Assembly (NCBI GenBank): GCA_964036295.1
Contig: OZ038463.1
Location: forward strand, 5,633,274-5,697,273
Reading direction: 5' to 3'
Length of the DNA: 64,000 nucleotides
From: Plumapathes pennacea
Lineage: Eukaryota; Cnidaria; Anthozoa; Antipatharia; Myriopathidae
Shown here: one piece after another, positions 54,527 through 64,000 of the stretch
Numbering within the stretch: position 1 is the first letter of the stretch
How the letters are laid out: every line of letters starts with the position of its first letter
The notes under the pieces: model-generated
What the model was told of the DNA's origin: nothing
Database searches by the model: none
The model's input: the letters and a program-made list of their open reading frames with translations, nothing else
Position numbers and translations under genes: made by a program

Positions 54527-55205
54527 AAATAAACAAGTTTTACAACTGAAGTTCGCACCGAGTACTGCTCACTAGTTTAGCTTTTAAAACATTGTTTTAA
54601 AAAATTGTCCTGTTTAAATTGATTTTCTTCATTGTTGTTGCCTGGCACCAAGGAAATATTCATCCATTATAACCTAAAAATCGCTGCGCAGAACCAATCA
54701 GTCATAGACGTGTATGAGACCTTTACCCCTCAGACCTACTGTAAACCCCCTCCCCCCCCCCCCCCCCTGTGTGCCCCATTTGTAGGTCATAACTACTTTT
54801 TATTTACTTTGCTTACGTTTGTGGACAATGTTTGAAAATAGAAGCCAATTTGGATGACGTCATCACCAAAATGACCGTATCTTGCAGAATTTACACCAGG
54901 CTACGTAATGTAAGAACTTCAAAATATATCACAATGCAACGAAAACTCTGGAGAGGGGTTCCATTCACACCCCCTCCCCCGCCCCCATGGGGGTACAGAC
55001 TTTGATCAAATGCAAATCCGTAATTCAGTGAACACAACTATGGATGCCCTGTTCAGTGATAGTCATGTCTAACCATTTTTGCTGCTCTCGGGTATCTGTA
55101 TTATCGGCATGTCAGAGAAATTGCTGCAGGCAAGCCAACACATTACTCAGCAGTCGTAAAGACTGTTGAAGGTTGCCTAAGATCAAAGAAAGCCACAAAA
55201 ACATG

Positions 55206-55397
55206 GTCCGCCCCTATTTCAGACCAAAATGTGAAATTTTTGACCCTATCAGACCAAATATCAAAGGTCTCCTACCCTATTCCAGACTAATGCTAAAATT
55301 GATACCCTATTTCAGACTAAAATGCTGAAAATGATACTCTTTGGGGCGGCACATACCTAAATGGCTCATATATTGGGGTACCCCCCCCCCCCCCAGG
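55206..55397 (+). mobile_element. minisatellite-cored repeat element, copy 2 (5' truncated)
   Basis: It shares the CCTATTTCAGACCAAAAT units and the right end (TTTGGGGCGGCAC to GGGGTACCCCCC) with 35461-35756 but lacks the left terminal part. Confidence 0.65.
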
Positions 55398-56257
55398 CAT
55401 GAACCAAACTGCGAAACAATCAGTGAAACTCCGTCTTGCGCTTGCGTTCAAACATTTGCGCTACTTAGTATAAGTGGTTTGTCAACACGCGTCGGCACAG
55501 GCTTACCGGCACGTACGCCTCACAGACGGCGACTGTGCTTTTTTTAATTCATATTTAGTGTCTGACTATGATAAATTTGTTTCATTTTACTTTACTTATC
55601 ATTCTATAATTGCTCAATTAGTGCGTCTTGGCAGTTCCGTGACTTCAAAGCTGCAAAGTTTTGGATTAGATCCATTCTACACTGACTAATCCTCTTATAG
55701 CTTCTCATCCATAATCACAGATTGTAGTGTAGCCTTCGCCCAAAAAAGGGGACCATAAGTAGGTGCGGTGTGAAAAATTAAATGGTTGAGAAATCTGAAA
55801 TAACTGAGTGACCAAACAAGGTTCCGAAGACGAGTTGTCAGTGGTGGTTTAACCGCTTCACATGGAAGCAATCCGCTTGTAACAAAATATTAATTATACT
55901 TAGTTACCGTGTCTGATTTTTCTCGCCGCTTTCCGTCGTCTTCTACTGCAACCCAGAAATAAAACTCGCCGGGGAAACAGGATGACTAAAAAGTAAATAT
56001 ATGAGATGAGATGAGATATGACTAGAATAGTCAGCCAAGTGAAACCCTCAAACGGCTGGTGCCTTAATTTTTTCTTTCAAATGTTTTGAGTTTTTAAGAC
56101 TTTTAATATGCTCCAGTGTACACAGAGACACAAAAGAATTCAGCCGTAAATGAATTACAAACTTCCATTCCTTTCGTGCACTAGACAAACCTCAGATTGA
56201 TTAATCCGGCTGGCGGTCGACCACCCGCATATTCATGCGGCAAAGTTTGCTCTCCGC
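55398..56257. other. intergenic stretch, no gene recognised
   Basis: There is no domain-bearing frame on either strand. The small open frame at 55474-55689 looks like chance. Confidence 0.3.
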
Positions 56258-56549
56258 CCGGGGAGTACTCCTCAAAATTTTGGGTGGGAGTGTGCCACCC
56301 GGGACTGAAAACCCTCGCCCTATTTCAGACCAAAATTTGCAATTTTCAACCCTATTTCAGACCAAAATGCGCAATTTTCGACCCTAGTTCAGACCAAATA
56401 TTAAAATCTCCGACCCTATTTCAGACTAAAAAGCTAAAATCGATACCCTATTTCAGACTAAAATGCTGAAAATGACACCCTTTGGGGCGGCACATACCTT
56501 AATGGCTCATATATGGGAGTACATTCCCCCCCCCCCCCCCCCCCCGGGG
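56258..56549 (+). mobile_element. minisatellite-cored repeat element, copy 3
   Basis: This is a full-length copy: GGGGAGTACTCCTC at the left, about five units with CCCTATTTCAGACCAAAAT, then TTTGGGGCGGCAC and GGGAGTAC followed by a C run and GGGG. It has the same orientation as the other two copies. Confidence 0.7.
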
Positions 56550-57885
56550 CTCGCCGACCTTGGTCAGTAAGTGAACTGGTCAAGTAACTGAACTTGACAC
56601 TCCTCAGTTCCTATTAACCCGCCAGTATTATCTATTCAGTTCAGTTGTGCTGTTTCAACTTGTCAATTCTGCAGGGAACAACAGTTTCCGCTCATATAGT
56701 CAGTATTGCTCACATTACCGTCTCGCTGCAACTTTACCTAATAACTGTAGAATGAAGGTAAATCTCTGAAAGCCTAGTTTCTCTTTGAGCAGGAAGCAGC
56801 CGATCCAACAATAAAGTACCTTTATGTTGCCGACGGCTCTTCATAAATCTTGAGTGAGCGGCATCACTGAACTCCGTCGGGCGCCGTTTCGTTGAATCGT
56901 CCATTTTTCCATCGTCTGCATGTTTGAATGCTAGTTTCCTTTCCAAAAAATGAACAATGAGTCCCGTTCAACAACAACGTCAACCAACTGAAGGTTTCCG
57001 CTCCGACTCGCATTCATGAGCACTCCAGATATTGCCAAATAGAGACAACTGTGCTGTTGCTTTGACTGTTTGCGATTGTTATTAGATAATATTTGACAAA
57101 ATCGTAATTCTACCTACTAAAATTTCGAGCGCGTGCGAGATCTTTTACTAACCGCTTACACGAGGCCCGGCATGCACGAGGAAACGAAAGCTAACCTTAC
57201 AAACTTCCAGAAGCGGACCCAGGATTTTTTAAGAGGGGTGGCTGATATTAAGGGGCAGGGTTGCCAATAGAAATTAAGACAGGAGGTCAGACAGCCTTCC
57301 ACAAACGGCTACAAGATTTACTGGTGTATATGCATAAAAGATTATGTGCTTAGGCGAGGTCTAGGGCCAAGCTCCCCAGGAAGTTTTTGAAAATTTAAAC
57401 CTCTAAGGCTTTCCAGCATCCTGAGAGGCAATTCTTTTAAATAAGATGTAGCAAAATAATGCACAGGCAATGTTAAATTTGGTAACCTTTTAGAAGAAAA
57501 CCACACAAGTAATACATTTTTGGTTAAAAAAAAAACTGTTCAAGGAACATTTAAACGAATCTATCAAGAAGTTTAAAATATCCTTCTTCGTCTATCCTTA
57601 TTAGTGACGTTATTTTACGTACACTTTAACATAGAAATTAAATGTGTATGCATGTGCTGTAAACAAGACATTCTCTGACAATATTTTTGTTATTTTGACC
57701 GATCAGTTTTTACAGTGTACCCGCAGGTAGACAAGGTCATTGGCAAACCTAAAAAGGATTATACAAAAAGCTAAGTCCTTAAAAACAGTAAGCATGAGAA
57801 ATATTTTGCCAAACATAAAATTGAGACTATGATCCGGAAAGATCTTCCTTTTTATGAGTTAGCGGCGGATATAAGTGTGTATTTC
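56550..57885. other. upstream region of LU gene I
   Basis: No gene is recognised. Scattered short open frames lack domains. It presumably contains the distal promoter of gene I. Confidence 0.3.
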
Positions 57886-57894
57886 TATAAATAG
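57886..57894 (+). promoter_or_regulatory. TATA box of LU gene I
   Basis: TATAAATAG, a textbook TATA element, lies 127 bp upstream of the gene I start codon at 58021. It would place transcription start near 57915-57925 with a 5' UTR of about 100 nt. Confidence 0.6.
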
Positions 57895-58020
57895 CTCTTG
57901 AACATAGTAAGTGCGATTATATATATCGTCGGTGCGTGTCAAAGATCCGAGTTTGCATCACTTTAAGGATTAGCAAGTCCCGCTCAAAATCACCTACAAC
58001 TCTGACGACAAAGCCGAAAG

Positions 58021-60499
58021 ATGAAGAACATGTTCGTAGCCTTCACGTTTCTCTTGGCGTCTATAGCTATTGGTGAGTACGAAACAAAATACAATCTTGT
58101 GTGGTGATCCGGATAGGATCAAATCCCGTCGTTTCTGATGCATGGCTGAGTTAGCTAAAAGTAATCCCATGGTCGAATGGCTGTTTGTTACTGGAGGTGT
58201 GCTATGAATCTTTACAGAAAAAGCAATCACTGAGAGAAAAAAGTGAGCTGGTCGTGGTACACGTCAGTAATAACCGCCACACAATAGATATTCCCCTTGA
58301 AAACCGGCACGTGTTTGTTCAAGAGTTGTTGATTGCTTTGACACGCGAATTACCGACTCTAGTCCAACTAAATAGAACATTTGATTTGCAGAATCATTAT
58401 TGATTACAAATTGTGGTAGCCCTATTGTCATAACATTTTGTCAACTCAAATAGGGACAAAACTTACATCATGTGATCGACAGCATTTCCGTTCAGAGCTG
58501 TTGCGGAATACGCAAAATGGCGTATCCTGTGTAAATCAATCGTCCGTCAAAGCTTACTTCCTCCCGTGACTTTCTACACTTATTTGTCATTTTTGTCTTT
58601 GTCTTAATCTTGTTCCCGAACACTGTGCATTCACTGTCTTTCTGTGGGATCTGTCCTTGTTCAGTTTAGTTCTCAAGAGCTCCTTTTCGTGCATGCATGC
58701 CGAAAGCAGTTCGGTGCTCATATTTGCATTTCGTGGTCAACATAAGTCTTAGCAGCCGCTTGAAAAATAAGAAACCACGGACTATACGTCGTGCGGTCAT
58801 TTTAGTTTTGCGAACCAACTGAAATTCAGAAAACACAAAACTGCCCAATTGTGTTGACCTTGACCGTGACCATGACATGAGAAACCGCTGATTGCGAAAC
58901 TGTGTTGAGTTATGAGATTTTATGAGACCCAATAACCAAGGAAGATCTACAGAAATAAAGCGGTCCCACAGTGACCTGATCGCATTATAGTGTATCACGC
59001 AAATGCTGTGAACTGCTGTTTCATTTATTAATAGGCCGCCAGTTTACGAACAAATGATATAGGATCTGCCATCAGACCATTTTAGACTTTTATTGACATT
59101 ATATCCCTGGTTAAAACTAGCCACCATCAAGTACAAAGACTGAAGAGTCTTCTCGACGATCGACGGGTGGATACTTGACTAGTTGTCTCTTGCCTCTATT
59201 AAATGCGACGCCGGTATTTCACTTTGCGGTGTAGACATGACAGGTACCGATGATCATAAAATGATAACTGAATTACGATAACGTAAGATGATCAATGATT
59301 GGAATAAAATGATGGCTGAATATTATAAACGCGTGTCACTGCAATACAGTAATACACTGTTTTCACACCGTGACTTGAGTTTTTAGATCCTCTATGATTT
59401 TCACGAAGCGGTATACAGTGAACTCTCTGTAAGGCGGACACCTTTAGCACTAGCATTTAGTGTCCACCTTAGAGAGGTGTTCGCCTTAGAGAGAGTTCAG
59501 TTACAAAGAAACTAGTGAAAATCGGGAAGGACCAAATCTGCAGCTGTCCACCCTGAGAGGTGTCTGCTTCAGACTCTGCTTCAGACTCCAAGGAGGACCT
59601 CGGAGGTGTCCGCATAGAAAGAGTGCATGGTCTTATTCTATTTATATATTTCTCTTTTATTTCAAAGTACACAATTTACCTAAAAAGCTCAATTAACTTA
59701 TTCCGCTCGAGTGGACACTAATCCGCCATCTTTAACCCCATGCAGTCGCCGGCAAGGCCGTGACTGGTTGTTCTTGACTTGTCATTTTCTCTCCTCGTCT
59801 GGGGAACGGGTAGACAAAAAAAAGTCTGGAAACCAATATGGACTGGCTTGGGCAACGACAAACATTTAAAATAATTGCATTTTGATAGTTTTGTGGACCA
59901 AATATACACGTACATGTAATGACCGAATCGTTTGTCACTCGCAGTAGTTATGTTATTATGCTCTTTTTCCCTAGTGCGTGTGCTCAGTTTTTTTTTTTTT
60001 TTTTTTTTCTGTTTGTTATTAACACCATATGGTGTTTTTTTCTCTGCCCACAGCATCCTGTGTTGTGTGCTACAAGTGTGGCCAACAACTTGACGGGTGC
60101 ACAAAAAGCAAAGAGACGCTCAACTGCACTAAAGATAGATTCGTCGATACCAAAGTGCTGGCGTGCAAGATAACCACCATGAACTACACCGACTTCAAGA
60201 AAATACAAATAATCAAGAGCTGTTGCGTGGTTGGAATGAGTTGCCCATCCAACCCATGTGATGCCGTGAAAAACACTGTCTGCAAATCCACAGTTTGCCA
60301 GAGGGACTTCTGCAACAGAAACCACCATTTAGCGAGTTTTTTCCCGGTTCCCACGAAAGCTCACGTGGAAACGACCATTCAGCCCCATTCACCAACAACA
60401 AGCAAGTCGCTTTTGTCCCAAAGTCCTGCTCAGGCATCGAGTTTATTGTTCTCTGTTATTTGTTCAGTCAGTCTATGGTTCTTGTTCATGCATTTGTAA
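58021..60499 (+). CDS. LU-domain GPI-anchored protein, LU gene I
   Basis: Exon 1 is 58021-58072 (signal peptide MKNMFVAFTFLLASIAI). Exon 2 is 60054-60499, joined by a phase-1 intron (GTGAGT donor, CCACAG acceptor after a T tract), giving 165 residues. The LU-type domain starts CVVCYKCGQQLDGC, has an unusual adjacent pair KSCCVVGMSC in the middle, and ends VCKSTVCQRDFCN, with a single Cys where CC is usual. A Pro/Thr/Ser-rich stem and the tail LLFSVICSVSLWFLFMHL fit a GPI anchor. It is the rightmost and most divergent LU gene. A good TATA box precedes it. Confidence 0.85.
59410..59620. repeat. GGACACC-rich dispersed repeat in the gene I intron
   Basis: GGCGGACACC and TGTCCACCTTAGAGAGG motifs in both orientations form a small hairpin (about 59420-59500). 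They resemble the AAGACGGACACC repeats at 32460-32620. Confidence 0.5.
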
Positions 60500-62337
60500 A
60501 GGGGTTTTAGAAGCTGCCGTAATACTTTCTTTTGACGTCACTTCCAATGGAGTCAGTGGTCATCACTTGGCTCGGCGTTTGACCCTGGCAAAAGCTTTGC
60601 ACATGCTGCAAAAGCCTAATTCATAGTTTTAGCGCAATGACCACCGACTCAAAATAAGGTCATCACGTATCAAAGAAATGCGTTTTGGTGGTCAGGTTTC
60701 GACTTTCTGGACTGTTGAAGGTAATGTAACCTTTTAAAGGCCAGAACAAAAGCTATGCCCTCTCGCTTAAAGGGGCTCTCTCGGCCTTTTCAATGTTTTT
60801 TGTTTACATCTGGAAAATCTGAGGCTGAATTTGGTTCCCAACACGAGAGAACGGAATTTATCAAAAGAAAAATAGGTTAGTAGCACTTTTAGATTAAAAG
60901 AAACTAATCTTCTCATCGAACGAGTCGGACGGAAGTGGATTGCTATTCATCTTTTGACTTTTGGGGGCCCTAAAAATGGCGGAATCAAGGATTTCACAAT
61001 TCGGCGCGCAAAGGACTGTGGTTTGAGAGGGCCCCTTGAATCTGGAACTGACGTCAAAAATCAGTTTTAGTCCATCAAACATGGCAAGCTATTCTTTATC
61101 GGCCTCTTCTCCATACTACGCTAGCTTGTTAGCTAAAACTCAAAATATGCTAAAACTGCAAAAACAGTTTCTTGGGTTTGTTACAATTTTCAACTACCTT
61201 CATTTGACTGTTGAGCCATTTAGTTGTAAATACGTACACGCAATGTTCTTGAGCTGAACTTGGATAATTCAAATGGCAACATATATTGCTTGGTCATCAC
61301 AGTAACTCAAATAAACACCTAGTTCTTTGAGTCTTCATGCGACGTCAAGGCGCGGGCAGACAAGGCTGTATTTAGACAACTGCTATGGCAGGACTCCCTA
61401 ACATATTCTATTGTTGCTTTATTCCAGATCAGAGTATTCTTTAAATTGCAATTTAGTAAATCGGTGATGACACGTCATGGACAACTTCGCCCATTTTTGT
61501 TTTGATTAAGTTTTGGTTAGTTTGACTTCGTTTTGTATTTTAGGGCCTATTATGCATGTTTCGGTGACTGATTTATGTTTTCTGTTTTTATTTATTATTA
61601 CTGAATTATAACTTATCAATTATTATTGTTATTATTATCATCATCCTCATCCTTGAACATCAGTCGTTTACTGCACGTTTTTCACACAGAGATTTGAGTC
61701 AAAACTGTCTTATTCTGATAGACTGACTGTCAGTACCCGAAACCTTTTGCCGAATCCGTTTCTATCTTCCTAAAGGCCGGGGGCAAGGAAGATGGGACAT
61801 CATAACAACTAGAGAAGGCATCAAAGTTTATCCTAGTTACGGCCCTGATGGCTGTTTTCATATAACACACCGACAGTTTACTCAGCTTTTCAAACAACCT
61901 TCGGTACTGAGTTTTGACGCCAGACACATTTTGACCGGCCGTTCTGGAAATGTACATTCAAGTAAAATTACTAATAGAACGCACTAACTGATTTTCAATC
62001 AGATATTATGAGGGTAATAACTATAATATTTTACTGAATTGCAATTTACAAAATACTCTGATCTGGAATAATTTTGGCTGAATCGAAGAGAAGCATTCAA
62101 ATCATCTTTTATTAATTATAAGCCGCAACAATGAAAACAAATACTCGTGTTAAAATGGACCAACTTCAATCTCTCTTCTAAAAACAACGTCAGTGTCATC
62201 TTTATTTGAGAAGAGGTCTAAAAAATGTATCAACATATATACACCTGCAAAGGTGTTTCAATACGTTAAAGTATATAATAAAAAATATCCAGAAACTATT
62301 ACCGTGCACGGATAGTATATTTATCACAGTTGTGACG
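60500..62337. other. intergenic between LU gene I and the astacin gene
   Basis: Apart from the inverted-repeat structure at 61419-62072, no gene or regulatory element is recognised. The small frame at 61036-61257 looks random. Confidence 0.35.
61419..62072. repeat. inverted repeats of about 42 bp flanking 570 bp
   Basis: TTATTCCAGATCAGAGTATT...AAATTGCAATTTA at 61419-61460 is mirrored at 62031-62072. This is probably the pair of ends of a small DNA element. The open frame inside (61730-61957, minus) has no recognised domain. Confidence 0.55.
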
Positions 62338-64000
62338 ATGCAGTGGTTGTTAATTTTGGCCTTGGTTTCCTGCGCTTGGGGCAATGAAGAAAGCCCAGAA
62401 GGTTAATACTGGTCTGTCTTCGTTTTTTATATCTGTTTTCATCGTTTTCTCAGTCTGTGGCTATTTCTTTCTTTCTGGATATATATACATTTGTGTTTTA
62501 TACATTCCTCGAGCCTATTATAATGTTTGCCAACATGTGAATTTTTGAATTGTGGTGTTTTTATTACCCGCGGTTAGCACGGGCAGAAGTTACGAAGAAA
62601 AGGTTTGCTGTTGTGGAATTAGTTTTGTGGAATAGCATACATTATTCGCGGATCAGAAAGTGAAACAGTTTCTAACAGTTATGTTTCGTTAATGACATCC
62701 GTTACTTATCTCATAACGCAATACATAAAATTAACACGGTTGCTGCGAAGAGCGTATTAGTGGTTTGCATGTGACGTCATAAAAATTATCTCGGAAGTTA
62801 TGCATTCTACAAAACCAACACGTTGGTATTTTGTAGAACACCATAGGTTAAGCCTCCATGCAAAGTTCTGGGAAGATGCGAAGTTTCTGTCAAGAATTAT
62901 TGATGTTTAAAAATCGTGACAACAAGGCCGTGTGTCACGCTTTCTGCCGCGGAAATCCTTATGTTTGTGTGCGAATTTCAATGTTTAACTCTGGAATCAT
63001 TTAAAAAGTGGATGGGAAATAATTCCAAGCAATACAGAATCAAATTAGTAATCAAACCAGCTTTAGTTCGTGCCGAAAGAAAAAAGTCGCCATGTTGGTG
63101 TACAGAAGCTGTACACCAACATGGTGGCTCCATACAAAGCCTTACTGAATTTCGTCGGAGATCAAGTCTCGATAAACTCACACCGCAGTGTGCAATTTCT
63201 CTATAATGTTGCCTAGTGATGTATTTTCAACATATCATCGATTCGAGACATCAAAGTATGTTTGAGATCAATGATTTAGAAGATAATTTTCCGATGCCCG
63301 ATCGTGCAATTAACCACCAATAGTGGTTAATGGTAAGAGTTGCATTCTTAACTCATTTCTTCTCTTTAAATGTCTTTTGGCATTTCTAAAAGAAAATCAG
63401 GGCGATGACGACCCCGAGCTGTTCGAAGGAGACATTATCCTAGACCCAATTCAACGAATGGAAATCGACCTTGGGCTACCTATTGGATCGGTAGAAGCGG
63501 CACACACTCGCGGCGCTTTCAAATACCGGCGATGGCCTAGCGGTGTTGTACCATTCACTTTCGATGATACACTTGGTAAGTGTCGTTTACCCTCACTTCT
63601 CAATGGAACATTATTCACCAATGCATTAAAATTGCAAAGTCAAGATAAGCAACGGCAAGACGTAGAAATGTTGTAATCACTAAATAGTCACGTTAAATTA
63701 TATTGAAAATTGAAAGCAAATGGGGAGAATGGGCTTGGCCTAAAATGAAAATATTAGCAAACATTTAAGGTTGTTTTGATTGATGAGCCACTTAAATTAT
63801 TTCAAATGTCATTTGTGAAAGTACGATGAAAACAATTTTATCGTTTTATCTTGGCATGCATAAAGAAAGCATTATATTTTATTATTATTATTATTATTAT
63901 TTATTTATTCATTTATTTATTTATTTTAACTATAATTATTATTATCCACGCAGCTACTGAAGCAAAGGCTCTTACGGCCATTCAGGCGGCCATGACGGAA
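62338..64000 (+). CDS. astacin-family (M12A) zinc metalloprotease, 5' part
   Basis: Three exons are visible: 62338-62401 (signal peptide MQWLLILALVSCAWG), 63393-63575 and 63954 onward, continuing past the window. Introns are phase 1; the first donor is the weaker GTTAAT, the second GTAAGT. The 98 visible residues comprise signal peptide, a short propeptide with the FEGD motif (residues 32-35), whose Asp is the astacin aspartate switch to the catalytic zinc, and the start of the catalytic domain (RRWPSGVVPFTF, 67-78; then AIQAAM). The zinc-binding HExxHxxGxxH and Met-turn would lie in later exons beyond 64000. Likely a secreted protease with roles in matrix processing or digestion; which subfamily cannot be told. 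Confidence 0.88.

Overview
This is a eukaryotic, metazoan genomic window. The genes are split by introns with ordinary GT/AG junctions, the DNA is AT-rich, and repeats are plentiful. A run of GPI-anchor-type Ly6/uPAR (LU, three-finger) genes, an SLC22 transporter, an astacin protease and a p24/TMED gene sit among small transposons. Together these suggest an anthozoan cnidarian, probably a stony coral. The species assignment is inference; the gene families are read directly from translated exons.

Layout. At the left end (1337-1495, minus) lies the first coding exon of a p24/TMED cargo receptor whose remainder is outside the window. From 3960 to 31493 there are seven LU genes: 3960-6532 (+), 7333-9448 (-), 11157-13340 (-), 13980-15040 (-, two LU domains), 16247-24470 (+, 7.7 kb intron full of repeats), 26769-28380 (+, two LU domains) and 29358-31493 (-). 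An eight-exon SLC22 organic ion transporter (33672-42810, minus) interrupts the run. Two more LU genes follow at 44486-47217 (-) and 58021-60499 (+). The right edge (62338-64000, plus) holds the start of an astacin metalloprotease.

All nine LU genes share one plan: a short exon encoding the signal peptide, a phase-1 intron, then an exon carrying a whole LU domain and a hydrophobic GPI-signal-like tail. The two-domain gene at 26769 adds a second phase-1 intron. Every reconstructed coding length is a multiple of three (149-284 residues). This is what local duplication with inversion would produce. The proteins are most likely cell-surface adhesion, receptor-modulating or recognition molecules; no specific ligand can be inferred.

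The rest is mostly introns, UTRs and mobile-element debris. The most notable element is at 52571-53550: about 240-bp, nearly identical terminal inverted repeats, a near-perfect 10-bp target duplication, and a captured protein-kinase N-lobe fragment, so it resembles a Pack-MULE. Second is a 2.2-kb fold-back element (49266-51487) made of degenerate short repeats. It is inserted in one copy of an 844-bp duplicated segment whose other copy preserves the empty site. Smaller items include a hammerhead-ribozyme-like hairpin, palindromic MITE families in several gene introns, a possible tRNA-derived SINE, minisatellite-cored repeat elements and many microsatellites.
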